64,000 bases of DNA from Rhodopseudomonas sp. P2A-2r (GTDB lineage: Bacteria; Pseudomonadota; Alphaproteobacteria; Rhizobiales; Xanthobacteraceae): assembly GCF_026015985.1 (NCBI RefSeq), contig NZ_CP110389.1, forward strand, positions 248,001-312,000, given 5' to 3'. Both the position numbers and the translations under genes were made by a program. Below, piece by piece: positions 39,900 to 49,585 of the stretch (within the stretch, counting starts at the first letter, position 1; every line of letters begins with the position of its first letter). Under the pieces are notes generated by a model, which had not been told where the DNA came from, did not search any database, and was given only the letters and a program-made list of their open reading frames with translations.

Positions 39900-41201
39900 A
39901 TGACCGACTTTTCTCCCCGTGAAATCGTCAGCGAACTCGACCGCTATATCGTCGGCCAGCACGACGCCAAGCGCGCCGTCTCCATCGCCCTGCGCAACCG
40001 CTGGCGGCGGCTGCAGCTCACCGGCCACCTGCGCGACGAGGTGCTGCCGAAGAACATTTTGATGATCGGACCTACGGGAGTCGGCAAGACCGAGATCGCG
40101 CGGCGGCTGGCAAAACTCGCCGGCGCGCCGTTCATCAAGGTCGAGGCCACCAAGTTCACCGAGGTCGGCTATGTCGGCCGCGACGTCGAGCAGATCATCC
40201 GTGACCTCCTCGAGGTCGGCATTGCCCAGGTTCGCGAACGCAAGCGCAAGGACGTGCAGGCGCGCGCCCAACAGGCCGCAGAAGAACGTGTGCTCGACGC
40301 GCTGGTCGGGCCGGGCTCGGGTCCGAGCACGCGCGAATCGTTTCGCAAGAAGCTGCGCGCCGGCGAGATGAACGACAAGGAGATCGAGATCGAGACCTAG
40401 GCCTCCGGCGGCCCGTCGATGTTCGAAATCCCGGGCATGCCCGGCGCGCAGATGAGCGCCATCAATATCGGCGACATCTTCGGCAAGATGGGACAGCGCA
40501 CCAAGACGCGGCGTCTGACGGTCGAGGCGTCGCATGAACTACTGGTCAACGAGGAATCCGACAAGCTACTGGATTCCGATCAGCTGACGCAGGAAGCGAT
40601 CTCCGTGGTGGAGAACTCAGGCATCGTGTTTCTCGATGAGATCGACAAGATCTGCGTGCGCGACGGCCGCAGCGGCGGCGACGTGTCGCGCGAGGGCGTG
40701 CAGCGCGATCTGCTGCCGCTGATCGAAGGCACCACCGTCTCCACCAAGCACGGCGCGGTGAAGACCGACCACATCCTGTTCATCGCCTCGGGCGCGTTCC
40801 ACATCGCCAAGCCTTCGGACCTGCTACCGGAGCTGCAAGGCCGCCTGCCGATTCGCGTCGAACTCAACGCCCTGACCCGCGACGACATGCGTCGCATCCT
40901 CACCGAGCCGGAAGCGTCGCTGATCAAGCAGTATGTGGCGCTGTTGGCGACCGAGGGCGTGACGCTGGAATTCGGCGATGACGCCATCGACGCGCTGGCC
41001 GATGTCGCGGTGGCCGTGAATTCCAGCGTGGAGAACATCGGCGCACGACGGTTGCAGACGGTGATGGAGCGGGTGCTCGACGATATCTCCTTCGCCGCCC
41101 CGGACCGCAACGGCGAGACCATTCATGTCGACGCCGCCTACGTGCAGAAGTATGTCGGCGACCTCGCCAAGAATGCGGATCTGAGCCGGTTTATTCTGTA
41201 G
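39900..41201 (+). pseudogene. hslU: ATPase HslU with one in-frame TAG
   Basis: AAA+ unfoldase partner of HslV. Walker [17 protein letters not shown] near residue 60, Walker [10 protein letters not shown] near 247, sensor and C-terminal [18 protein letters not shown] for HslV docking. Codon 167 (40398-40400) is TAG in the middle of the I domain: [22 protein letters not shown], where close homologs have Gln (CAG). Only a C-to-T change is needed, and the frame is unbroken on both sides. Either a base-calling error or a point nonsense mutation. Confidence 0.88.
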
Positions 41202-41218
41202 GCTGCGACACACTCACC

Positions 41219-41352
41219 TGTCATCGTCCGGTCCCGGCGCGCAACTGCGCGCCGGGACCGGACGACCCAGTAAACTCAGACGTCGGTGATGGAGCCGGAA
41301 CGCTGCCGCTTACTGGATCGCCCGCCTTCGCGGGCGATGACAACGGAGTGTC
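41219..41352. repeat. Intergenic palindromic repeat, family A (copy 4)
   Basis: TGTCATCGTCCGGTCCCGG with GCGCGCAACTGCGCGC and ACCGGACGACCCAGTAAAC, then TTACTGGATCGCCCGCC and TTCGCGGGCGATGACAACGG. Between convergent hslU and smr. Confidence 0.75.
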
Positions 41353-41368
41353 TGTTGGCGGCGGCGAA

Positions 41369-41977
41369 CTACCTCGCCCGTCTCACCCGCACATACAGCG
41401 CGCCTTCGCCGCCGTGGCCGATATGGGCTTCCTCGAAGCCGACGACGAGCGTGCGGAATTCCGGCAGGCCGAGCCATTCCGGCACTTGTCGGCGCAGCAC
41501 GCCGCGCTCGGACTCCGGCCCGACGGTGCGACCCTTGCCGGTGATGACCAGTACGAAGGTATGGCCCTCATAGTTGGCGCGCTGCAGGAACGACAGCAGC
41601 GCACGATGGGCGCGGATCTGGGTCATGCCGTGCAGGTCGAGACGGGCGTCGATATCCTTGCGGCCGCGCGACAGTTGCGAGCGCTCGCGGCGACCAAGCG
41701 GCGCCAGAGGCGGCGGTGACGGGCGCACGTCCGGCCGCACGATCTTGACCAGATGCGCCGGATGCGCGGGATGTTCCGGCTTCGCCGAGGTCGCCGCTTT
41801 CTTCGCAACCGGTTCAGGCTCGGCCGCGTGTGGCTTTGCCACGCGAACTTTCTTGCGCAGCGGGCGCGTCTGTTTGGCGATGCTGTGCCACAGCTCGAGC
41901 TCTTCCTCGTTCAGCACGCGCTTGCGGCGCGACACGGGGGCATCGAGGATCTGCGGCGGACGCTGACGCTTCTTCAT
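41369..41977 (-). CDS. Smr domain protein
   Basis: 202 residues. The basic N-terminal half is disordered; the C-terminal Smr domain has RLDLHGMTQIRAHRALLSFL (LDxHG motif) and FVLVITGKGRTVGPESERGVLRRQVPEWL (TGKG). Smr domains nick or bind branched DNA or act in mRNA quality control; a stand-alone role here is unproven. The start overlaps the mltA stop by 4 nt. Confidence 0.9.
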   Translation of the reverse strand: MKKRQRPPQILDAPVSRRKRVLNEEELELWHSIAKQTRPLRKKVRVAKPHAAEPEPVAKKAATSAKPEHPAHPAHLVKIVRPDVRPSPPPLAPLGRRERSQLSRGRKDIDARLDLHGMTQIRAHRALLSFLQRANYEGHTFVLVITGKGRTVGPESERGVLRRQVPEWLGLPEFRTLVVGFEEAHIGHGGEGALYVRVRRAR

Positions 41978-43734
41978 TGCCAGAAGAAGCGATGGCGGTG
42001 ATGGGAATGGCCGCGGCGATGAACGCGGCGTTTCGGCTTCGGCTGCTCACGCGCGATCTGCGGCCGCGCCTCGGGCAGCGGCACCGCCGTTGCCGCGGGT
42101 TGCGGCGTCGCCTGTGCCAGCGGCGACGGCACCGGCAATGGCACAGCCGTCTTGGCGGCATCGGCCGGCACAGACGCGTCCTTCACGACAGGCGCGGCCG
42201 GCGCATCCGCTGCTTTCTCAATCGGCTTTTCGGCCGGCTTGGTATCGGCAATCTTGCCGTCGGGCGCCTTTGCGTCCGCCGGCTTTACGTCGGCAGGCTT
42301 TGTCATATCGACGGGTTTGGCATCGACAGGTTTGGCGGGCTCCTTCGGCGGCTCGACCTTGGGCTCGACCTGCGGAAACAACTTTGCAATTTTCGCCGAC
42401 GGACGGTCCTCGGGCAGCGGCATGGTCCTGCCGCGCGCGACGGGATCGATGCTCTTCGGCACCAGCATGACAAAACGCGCCGGATGCCGCATGCGACCGG
42501 CGACGCGGCCGGCCTCGACGCCGGCGCCGAAATACAGATCGGCACGGGCAGGGCCGACGATGGCCGAGCCGGTGTCCTGCGCCACCATCAGCCGACGGAA
42601 CGGGGTCTTCGACTGTTCGGAGTCGATCGGCAGGTCGCCCTCGATGAAGAACGGCGTGCCGTAGACGTGCAGCGACTTGTCGACGGCGATCGAGCGGCCG
42701 GGGGTCAGCGGCACGCCCTGCGCACCTACCGCCTCGTCCTTGTCGGACAACTGCACCTCGCGGAAGAAAACGTAGGAGCGGTTCTGCCGGCGCAGCTCGT
42801 TGGCGGCGTCGGGATTCTCCTCCATGTATTGTCGGATACGTTGCATCGACATCTGCTCTTTCGGCACGATGCCGCGGTCGATCAGTACGCGGCCCACCGG
42901 CGTATAGGGAAAGCCATTATGCGCCTCGTAGTTGATGCGCACAGTGCCGCCGTCCTCCAGCTTGACCCGGGCGGAGCCCTGGATCTGGGTAAACAGCAGA
43001 TCGGTCTGGCTTTTCAGCCAGCAGATTTCGAGGCCGCGGCCGGCGATCTTGCCGTCCTCGATCTGGGCGCGATCGTAATAGGGAACCAGCTTGCGGCGGC
43101 CGATCTTGCGGAACACCTCACCCTTGTTGGGCATGCTGGTGGCGCTCTGCGGAACGCCGCGCACGAACAGGTTGGACGGCTTGCGATAGACCGGCACGTT
43201 GTAGACGCCGGTCCGGGTGCGCGAGCCTTCGATCACCGGCTCGTAATAGCCGGTGACGAACCCGTCGGCCTCGCCGAGCCGCGAGATGCGCAGCGGCAGG
43301 AAGTTGTTTTCGAAGAAGGCCTTCGCCTTGGCGGTGTCGGAGATGTCGGCGGCTTTCGCCACATGGCAGGGATCGCGCAGCGAGCCGCCCAGCGCCTTGG
43401 AGTCCACCGGCGGGATGCGCTGCGCCGAAATCGGCTTGCAGCTGGTGCGGAAGGCCTGGAAGGCCTGCAGATGGTCATCGTCGGCCCAGCCGTCGATGTC
43501 GGCCCAGGCCACCGGCGCGTACTGGCTGCCCATGATCTCGAACGGCCATTGCGTGTGCAGGTGGAGCCGCGACGCGACAGCGGGGACCGGCTGCACAAGC
43601 GACACCACGGCGGCGATCGCCGCACAAACCGCGACGGACGCCGTAGTGCGGCGCGCCCTAGTTGACGCTGCCGGTGCCAACCAGCTTCCAGTTCGGATCG
43701 CGCGAGGCGATGTCGCGGGCGAATGTCCAGACAT
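41974..43734 (-). CDS. mltA: Membrane-bound lytic transglycosylase A (MltA) with long Pro/Ala/Lys tail
   Basis: Cleaves peptidoglycan. MltA domain with PISAQRIPPVDSKALGGSLRDPC, FVTGYYEPVIEGSRTRTGVYNVPVYRKP, VRINYEAHNGFPYTPVGRVLID, and the C-terminal 3D core IVGPARADLYFGAG. The tail after about residue 430 is a 160-residue low-complexity stretch (KPADVKPADAK, PLPVPSPLAQ) ending in HRRGHSHHRHRFFWQ. The start is unclear: the frame extends into timA with Met codons at 43734 and 43767, and no good start lies closer to the signal-like AVCAAIAAVVSLVQPVPAVAS. Confidence 0.88.
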   Translation of the reverse strand: MSGHSPATSPRAIRTGSWLAPAASTRARRTTASVAVCAAIAAVVSLVQPVPAVASRLHLHTQWPFEIMGSQYAPVAWADIDGWADDDHLQAFQAFRTSCKPISAQRIPPVDSKALGGSLRDPCHVAKAADISDTAKAKAFFENNFLPLRISRLGEADGFVTGYYEPVIEGSRTRTGVYNVPVYRKPSNLFVRGVPQSATSMPNKGEVFRKIGRRKLVPYYDRAQIEDGKIAGRGLEICWLKSQTDLLFTQIQGSARVKLEDGGTVRINYEAHNGFPYTPVGRVLIDRGIVPKEQMSMQRIRQYMEENPDAANELRRQNRSYVFFREVQLSDKDEAVGAQGVPLTPGRSIAVDKSLHVYGTPFFIEGDLPIDSEQSKTPFRRLMVAQDTGSAIVGPARADLYFGAGVEAGRVAGRMRHPARFVMLVPKSIDPVARGRTMPLPEDRPSAKIAKLFPQVEPKVEPPKEPAKPVDAKPVDMTKPADVKPADAKAPDGKIADTKPAEKPIEKAADAPAAPVVKDASVPADAAKTAVPLPVPSPLAQATPQPAATAVPLPEARPQIAREQPKPKRRVHRRGHSHHRHRFFWQ

Positions 43735-44362
43735 CGGTGATATCGCTGACCTTTTCGGCATTTCCATCGACGATCGCGCCGGATTTGTCGCGGGTGACCG
43801 AAATCATCTGCGAGACAAAGCGCACCGTCAGCTGGGCGTTGCGGTCGCGCACCTCGGCATTGACCAGCTCGGCCTTGTCGATCGAGACGAAGCGGGTCTC
43901 GGTCTTCTGCTCGTTCTTCTCGCGGTCCTTGATGACGGCGTCGAAGCTTTCGAACACTTCGGACGACAGCAGGTCCTTGAGCGCGCGGCGGTCGCCATTG
44001 GCGAAGGCCAGCACGATCATCTCATAGGCGCCCTTGGCCCCCGAGATGAAATGGCGCGGATCGAAGGAGGCGTCCTTGGCGAGGATCGAATCAAGCCCGG
44101 CGGCCAGCGGCGTGCCCGGTTCGGCAACGCCCTTCCAGCGATCGGCGGTCGGGGTCACGTCGGCGGTCGGCGCCGCGGACGGCTGGTCCACGATGGCGCC
44201 GGGCATGGGCACCACATTGCTATCCGGCGCGCCCTGCACCACGTCGCGGGCCGCGCGGTCGAACGGCGGCCGTTCGGTGCCGGTGCGCTGGCCGAGGACA
44301 TTGCGCAGCCGCAGAAAAATGAAGACGGCCAGCGCCAGGAAGATGATGGTGTAAATATCCAC
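43658..44362 (-). CDS. Tim44/TimA family protein
   Basis: 234 residues. Single N-terminal membrane anchor MDIYTIIFLALAVFIFLRL, a proline-rich linker, then a Tim44-like domain (about 90-234: DPRHFISGAKGAYEMIVLAFANGD, LSSEVFESFDAVIKDREK, WTFARDIASRDPNWKLVGTGS). Alphaproteobacterial relatives of mitochondrial Tim44 lie next to secB and mltA. Role probably in the inner membrane. Confidence 0.88.
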   Translation of the reverse strand: MDIYTIIFLALAVFIFLRLRNVLGQRTGTERPPFDRAARDVVQGAPDSNVVPMPGAIVDQPSAAPTADVTPTADRWKGVAEPGTPLAAGLDSILAKDASFDPRHFISGAKGAYEMIVLAFANGDRRALKDLLSSEVFESFDAVIKDREKNEQKTETRFVSIDKAELVNAEVRDRNAQLTVRFVSQMISVTRDKSGAIVDGNAEKVSDITDVWTFARDIASRDPNWKLVGTGSVN

Positions 44363-44836
44363 GTCGCATTGCTTTCTGATCGGCGCCGGGCCGGGCCCGG
44401 CGGGGAAATGTCCTGCCGGATACGGTCCGGGAAACGGCAGCAGTCACATCAAGGGTGGACCCGCTTCATGTAGGCACGAAATTGAGCCCAGCCAATGGCG
44501 CGGTTTGACTCAGTCTGCGGCATAGCAGCCGGATAGCGACCTCTTCGGGCCTTGGTCTTGATCGATTCTAGCGCGTTTCGGCCTGCAGTGGAAACCGGAT
44601 TGCGACCGGAACGCCCGCGCCCTCAGCCGTTTAGGCGATTTTGGCCGCAAAAGCGGCGGTCTTTGGCTCCTCCGGGCCGGCGGCAGCGATTCGGCGGCTC
44701 CCGCGAATGGCGCGACCGGGGCGTGCCGTCCTTGTCCAGCACGGCGGGGCTATGATAGCCACTCGCCCGACATCGCTTTCCGAGATCCGGCGACATCCGA
44801 CGCCGCTCCACTTCCGAAACGCTTCAGGAGAACTCC
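44363..44836. other. Non-coding region between timA and secB
   Basis: 474 bp between the divergent genes. Contains GC-rich stretches (GCCGGGCCGGGCCCGG near 44388) and the promoters of both genes, but no frame with recognisable homology. The small membrane protein gene fxsA that often sits here in relatives was not found. Confidence 0.5.
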
Positions 44837-45311
44837 ATGACCAACGGCAACGGCACCCTCCCGAGGCGGGTCTTCCCCCCAGCTCAACGTGCTGGCGCAA
44901 TACACCAAGGACCTGTCGTTCGAGAACCCGAACGCCCCGGCCTCGCTGGCGCCGCAGCCCCAGCAGCCCAACATCAACATCCAGATCAATGTCGGCGCCA
45001 ACAACCTGTCCGAGAACGAATTCGAGGTGACGCTGTCGGTCGAGGGCAAGGCCGAGAACGCCGGTACCGTGATGTTCAGCTTCGAGCTGGCCTATGCCGG
45101 CGTGTTCCGCATCCTCAACGTCCCGCAGGAAAACCTGCATCCGCTGGTGATGATCGAATGCCCGCGGCTGCTGTTCCCGTTCGCCCGCGAGATCATCGCC
45201 ACCGCGGTGCGCGACGGCGGCTTCCCGCCGCTGATGCTCGACCCCGTCGATTTCGTCGGCCTGTACCGCCAGAACATGGAACGCCAGGCCCAGCAGCCGA
45301 TGCAGAGCTGA
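44837..45311 (+). CDS. secB: Protein-export chaperone SecB (frame disturbed near the 5' end)
   Basis: Tetrameric chaperone that delivers preproteins to SecA. From [19 protein letters not shown] the frame is intact, with [21 protein letters not shown] and [33 protein letters not shown]. The ATG at 44837 (MTNGNGT) is in another frame; losing one C from CCCC and one G from GGGG (runs at 44855-44870) would explain it, restoring [15 protein letters not shown]. Probably sequencing error. An AGGAGAACTCC site precedes the ATG. Confidence 0.9.
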
Positions 45312-45446
45312 CACGTTCGTGTCATCCCGGGATGCAGCAGGCGGCGAAGCCGGCTGATGCAGGCCTGGGATCTCCAGATGCTCATCGCATCGCAGTTCGG
45401 GATTCCGGGTTCGCGTGCGGCTAGCGCCGCCCGCGCCCCGGAACGA
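45312..45446. repeat. Intergenic palindromic repeat, family B-like
   Basis: GTCATCCCGGGATGCAGC at one side and GCCCCGGAACGAC at the other, with GCATCGCAGTTCGGGATTCCGG inside. Sits between convergent secB and dnaQ. Confidence 0.5.
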
Positions 45447-45450
45447 CCAA

Positions 45451-46142
45451 TCAGCCCAGAAATTCGTTCCAGATCGCCTTGTCGCCCATTGTCGCCACGA
45501 AGGCGCGGTGTGCGGCGACATCGTCCTCGGTGAGCCGGGGGCGAGCGGTGCCGGGCGCTGACGGCGCGGCGCGTCATTGATACCGCCGGTGCGCTGCATC
45601 GGCACGTCGTCGGCCAGAATCAGGCTCGACTGCCGGGCGCCGATCAGGTCGATATAGACTTCCGCCAGCAGTTCGGAATCCAGCAGCGCGCCATGCTTGG
45701 TACGGCGTGAATTGTCGATGGCGTAGCGCGAGCAGAGATCGTCGAGCCGGTTCGACACGCCGGGATGCTTGCGCCGCGCCAGCATCAGCGTGTCGACCAG
45801 GCGATCGCGGGCGATCGCCGGCCGCTTGATGCGGTCGAGCTCGGCATTGATGAAGCCGATGTCGAACGAGGCGTTGTGGATCACCAGCGGCGCGTCGCCG
45901 ATGAATTCCAGAAAGTCGTCCACCACCTCATGAAACAGCGGCTTGTCGGCGAGGAACTCGGCCGACAGGCCGTGAACGTTGAAGGCTTCCAGCGGCATGT
46001 CGCGCTGCGGATTGATGTGCCGGTGAAAGGTCTGGCCGGTGGGCATGCGGTTGAAGATCTCGACACAGCCGATCTCGACCAGCCGGTCGCCGCGCAGCGG
46101 ATCGAGGCCGGTGGTTTCGGTATCGAGAACGATTTCACGCAT
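45451..46142 (-). CDS. dnaQ: DNA polymerase III epsilon subunit (proofreading exonuclease), frameshift near 3' end
   Basis: 3'-5' exonuclease: Exo I REIVLDTETTGLDP, Exo II LVIHNASFDIGFINAEL, Exo III-epsilon RRTKHGALLDSELLAEVY. The expected C-terminus RLTEDDVAAHRAFVATMGDK then AIWNEFLG is in another frame, ending at the stop at 45451-45453. The run at 45537-45541 (C5 on the coding strand, where C6 is needed) accounts for it. About 231 residues after repair. Confidence 0.9.
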
Positions 46143-46162
46143 GCTTCTGGCCGGTTATCGAA

Positions 46163-46762
46163 TCAGGGTCGCCGTCGCGGCATCCTAGCAGCCTGATCGA
46201 GAATTTCACGGATCCGCAGCCGCACCGGCTCCAGCCCATGCGAGGTATCCACCACGAAATCGGCACGCTTGCGCTTTTCAACGTCGGGAAGTTGCCGAGC
46301 CAGGATGGCATCTAGCGCCTGCTCCGACATGGTGCCGCGCGCAAGAATGCGGTGGCGCTGCTGTTCGGCGTCGGTAGTCACCACCACGACGGCGTCGACG
46401 CGCTTCTCGCCGCCGGTCTCGAACAGCAAGGGCACATCGACCACGGCCACCGGCGCACCGCCGCGCTCGGCATCGTCGAGAAACTTCTTGTGGTAGGCGC
46501 CGAGCATGGGATGCACGAGCTGCTCCAGCCGCTTCATCGCCGCCTCATTGCCGACCACCTGCGCGGACAGTTTCGCGCGATCGACCTTGCCGTCCACCGT
46601 GGTGCCGGGAAACGCCGCCTCGACGGCCGGGGCGGCTTCGCCTTCGTAGATCCGATGAACCGTGGCGTCCGCGTCGTAGACCGGCACGCCGGCTTCGGCG
46701 AACAGTTTTGCGGTGGTCGATTTACCCATCCCGATGGAACCGGTGAGTCCAAGAACAATCAT
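46163..46762 (-). CDS. coaE: Dephospho-CoA kinase
   Basis: Last step of CoA synthesis. 199 residues: P-loop [59 protein letters not shown]. Ends 21 bp before dnaQ. In relatives aroE often lies between coaE and maf; here only a repeat is found. Confidence 0.96.
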   Translation of the reverse strand: MIVLGLTGSIGMGKSTTAKLFAEAGVPVYDADATVHRIYEGEAAPAVEAAFPGTTVDGKVDRAKLSAQVVGNEAAMKRLEQLVHPMLGAYHKKFLDDAERGGAPVAVVDVPLLFETGGEKRVDAVVVVTTDAEQQRHRILARGTMSEQALDAILARQLPDVEKRKRADFVVDTSHGLEPVRLRIREILDQAARMPRRRP

Positions 46763-46799
46763 CTCGTTACATCCATCAATTCCGTCTGGGATGGCTCAA

Positions 46800-46940
46800 G
46801 TCAGTCCAGTCTGGTTCCCCGGACGCGATGCGATACCAGGCGATGCTATTGCATCGCCGCCAGTATCACTTCGCAGATCCGGGGTCCCGATTGTTGGTAA
46901 GAAATCGGGATTCCGGTTCTGCGCAACGGCATAAGGATGC
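46800..46940. repeat. Intergenic palindromic repeat, family B
   Basis: On the reverse strand: GCAGAACCGGAATCCCGATT, then ATCGGGACCCCGGATCTGCG and GCGTCCGGGGAAC. The same order as at 1728-1818. It contains an inner GCGATGCTATTGCATCGC hairpin. Confidence 0.65.
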
Positions 46941-46970
46941 CGCAGCGCGCCCGGGAAACGAAGGTGCCGA

Positions 46971-47579
46971 CTAGATCGCAATCATCTTCTCGCCGCGCAG
47001 AAATTTCAGCAGCGGCAGCAGCGGCAGACCGAGGATGGTGAAGTGATCGCCTTCGATCAGTTCGAACAGGTGCACGCCAAGGCCTTCGACCTGGTAGGCG
47101 CCGACGCTGGTGGTGACGGCATCGCCGGCCGCGTCGAGATAGGCATCGATGGCGGCATCGTCCAGCTTGCGCATGGTCATGTGTGCCACCGAGACGCTGC
47201 TGAACAATGTCGCGCCGTCGCACGCCACCGCGATGGCCGAATGCAGCTCGTGGGTCTTGCCGGCCAGCGCCGCCAGCTGCGCGGCGGCGGCGGAGCGGCC
47301 GGCCGGCTTGCTGAACAATTCGCTGCCCAGCGCCAGGGTCTGGTCGGCACCGACCACGTAGCGACCGGGATGACGGAGGGAGACGAAGGCGGCCTTGCGT
47401 TCGGCGAGCATCGCGGCGATCTCGCCGGGCGATGTCAGTCCGGAGTCGCGCTGGATGCTGCGCTCGTCGATATCCGCGGGGATGGCCTCGAAGGCAATGC
47501 CAGCATTGCGCAGCAGCGTTTTTCGCGCGCTGCTCTGCGACGCCAGGATCAGCGGATGTTCGCCTTGCCAGATGCTCAT
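46971..47579 (-). CDS. maf: Maf-like nucleotide pyrophosphatase
   Basis: Hydrolyses non-canonical or modified NTPs. 202 residues: [38 protein letters not shown], and [32 protein letters not shown]. Overlaps the PSRP gene by 4 nt (ATGA). Confidence 0.95.
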   Translation of the reverse strand: MSIWQGEHPLILASQSSARKTLLRNAGIAFEAIPADIDERSIQRDSGLTSPGEIAAMLAERKAAFVSLRHPGRYVVGADQTLALGSELFSKPAGRSAAAAQLAALAGKTHELHSAIAVACDGATLFSSVSVAHMTMRKLDDAAIDAYLDAAGDAVTTSVGAYQVEGLGVHLFELIEGDHFTILGLPLLPLLKFLRGEKMIAI

Positions 47580-48418
47580 TCGGGAAACCGCTGTCGCTGC
47601 CGGTCGGCCAGCAGCTTCATGATCGCCGCGGCGGTTTCCTCGATGGAGCGACGCGTCACCTCGAGCAGTGGCCAGCCATATTTGGCGCTGAGCCGGCGCG
47701 CGAAGGTGACTTCCTCAGTGACCGACTGGCGGTCGATATAGTCTTCATTGCCGGAATCGGCGCCGAGACTGAGCAAGCGGTTTTGCCGGATCTGGATCAG
47801 CCGCTCGGGCGTCGCATGCAGCGAGACGACCAGCGGCTTCTTCAGCACTTCCAGCTGCGGTGGAATGGGAATGCCGGGCACCAGCGGCACATTGGCGGTG
47901 CGCACGCCGCGATTGGCAAGATAGATAGATGTCGGCGTCTTCGACGTGCGCGACACGCCGACCAGAACCACGTCGGCTTCCTCGAGCCCTTCGACGTGCT
48001 GGCCGTCGTCGTGCATCATCGAATAGTTCAGCGCATCGATGCGCTTGAAATATTCCGCGTTGAGCGTGTGCTGCGCGCCGACGCGGCCGGTTGTGGATGC
48101 ACCAAGATAGGCCTGGAACAGTTGCATCACCGGGCCGATGATCGACAGGCTCGGGCTGTTGATCTCCTGGCATTTCGCTTCGAGGCGGCCGACCAGATCC
48201 TTTTCCAGCAGGGTGAACAACACGATGCCGGGCGCTTCCTCGATCTCGGTCAACACCCGGTCGAGCTGCTTCTGGCTGCGCACCAGCGGATAGACGTGTT
48301 CCACCGGCGTGACGTTGGCATATTGCGCGGCAACGGCGCGCGCCACCGTGATCAGGGTCTCGCCGGTCGAATCGGAAACGAGGTGCAGATGAAAATAGCT
48401 GCCGGAGGTGGGCACCAT
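47576..48418 (-). CDS. DUF299 kinase/pyrophosphorylase (PSRP, RP001 homolog)
   Basis: ADP-dependent kinase/phosphorylase family that regulates PEP synthase or pyruvate phosphate dikinase. 280 residues from 48418 ([22 protein letters not shown]); the longer frame upstream lacks conservation. P-loop-like [22 protein letters not shown] near residue 150 and [17 protein letters not shown] at the end. The RP001 homolog borders the origin in Caulobacter and Rickettsia. Confidence 0.93.
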   Translation of the reverse strand: MVPTSGSYFHLHLVSDSTGETLITVARAVAAQYANVTPVEHVYPLVRSQKQLDRVLTEIEEAPGIVLFTLLEKDLVGRLEAKCQEINSPSLSIIGPVMQLFQAYLGASTTGRVGAQHTLNAEYFKRIDALNYSMMHDDGQHVEGLEEADVVLVGVSRTSKTPTSIYLANRGVRTANVPLVPGIPIPPQLEVLKKPLVVSLHATPERLIQIRQNRLLSLGADSGNEDYIDRQSVTEEVTFARRLSAKYGWPLLEVTRRSIEETAAAIMKLLADRQRQRFPE

Positions 48419-48550
48419 GGAGCCTGTGTATCCTGTGAATCCCTGTGGAGCTTTTCCCGGTTTCCCGCCGGGGCGGCGAGGGATCCGGGATAACTGCCGT
48501 TTTTCTTCACAGGCCTCGTGAATGGAAAAGTCGAACGCGCTTTTCGACAA

Positions 48551-48890
48551 TAATGGGGTTATCCGGTTTTGTCTCTGGATAAAGCCGGGATGGCGCTCGC
48601 CAAGTCCTTGAACCTCGTCATGTTATTTTGATCGAGGCGGAATCCGGCGACGGCACTGGAGATGTGCATAAGGCCGGGACAAAACGGGATGGCGTTGCGC
48701 GGGCCTAATCCACTGCTACTCAGACTCAAACCTAAGAATCTATAAGTATTGTTTTAGAAAAGGTTCGCTTGCGGATATCCCGCCGATCGGGTCTTTATCC
48801 GTCACCGCTGCAACGCTGAAATCTCGCCGAATGTTCCAGCTGCATTGATGCCATCGCAACCGTTACCGAACGATTAAGAGTTTCCTAAAA
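48551..48890. other. Candidate chromosomal origin (oriC) region
   Basis: 340 bp, non-coding, where gene direction flips (left genes minus, right genes plus). Contains TGTGCATAA (48664-48672, DnaA box TTATGCACA on the other strand), DnaA-like TTATCCGGT (48559), CTGGATAAA (48575) and TTATCCGTC (48795), an A/T-rich stretch at about 48716-48770, and overlapping CtrA-like half sites TTAC-N7-TTAA-N7-CTAA (48863-48888). Next to the DUF299 gene, with parAB-parS 4-8 kb away. hemE, the usual other border, is missing. Confidence 0.6.
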
Positions 48891-49313
48891 ATGTACGAAT
48901 GGGCCAAGGCGCTGCATGTGATCGCTGTCATCTCGTGGATGGCCGGCATGCTGTATCTGCCTAGGCTGTTCGTCTACCACTGCGAGGCAGCGGTCGGATC
49001 GCAGCAATCCGAAACCTTCAAGGTGATGGAACGCCGGCTGCTCAAGGCGATCATCAATCCGGCCATGGTCGTGACCTGGATTGTCGGGATCTACCTCGCC
49101 TGGGCCGGCCACTGGTACACCGCCGGCTGGTTCCACGGTAAACTGCTGCTGGTGCTCGCGATGTCCGGCGTGCATGGCTTTTTCACCTCGCGGGTGCGCG
49201 ATTTCGCTCTCGACCGCAACACGCGAAGCCAGAAATTCTATCGGATTATCAATGAGGTACCGACGGTCCTCATGATTCTGATCGTCGTGCTGGTGATCGT
49301 CAAACCGTTTTAG
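48891..49313 (+). CDS. hemJ: Protoporphyrinogen oxidase HemJ
   Basis: Membrane heme-synthesis enzyme of 140 residues with four membrane segments. MYEWAKALHVIAVISWMAGMLYLPRLFVYH carries the conserved His, and GKLLLVLAMSGVHGFF the second His/Lys region. Normally preceded by hemE in relatives; here by the candidate oriC. Start ATG with a short A-rich leader. Confidence 0.93.
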   Translation: MYEWAKALHVIAVISWMAGMLYLPRLFVYHCEAAVGSQQSETFKVMERRLLKAIINPAMVVTWIVGIYLAWAGHWYTAGWFHGKLLLVLAMSGVHGFFTSRVRDFALDRNTRSQKFYRIINEVPTVLMILIVVLVIVKPF

Positions 49314-49585
49314 CCGGGGCTGATGGCGAGGGGATCGCGAACGGCTTGCGCGACGCACGGTGATTTTATATATTGTGGGCATCCCACCCCCACGCAGGCG
49401 GATGTGATTGCGTTCCGGTTTGTTGTTGAACCGGTCGCCGCATCAGGGTTGAAGCCTCTTCGGCACCTTCCTTGCTCAAGACCTCATCTCTGAAGACCTG
49501 CGGACTTTCCTGATCTTTTCCAGCGTCCGCATTTCTTCCGGCCACCTCGCATCCCACTCCCCCGATCTTCCACAGGACCACCCCC

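Noticed and set aside
39900..41201. hslU as two separate genes
   Set aside because: Both halves are in the same frame, together make one normal HslU, and are separated only by one TAG and a few codons that match the HslU linker.
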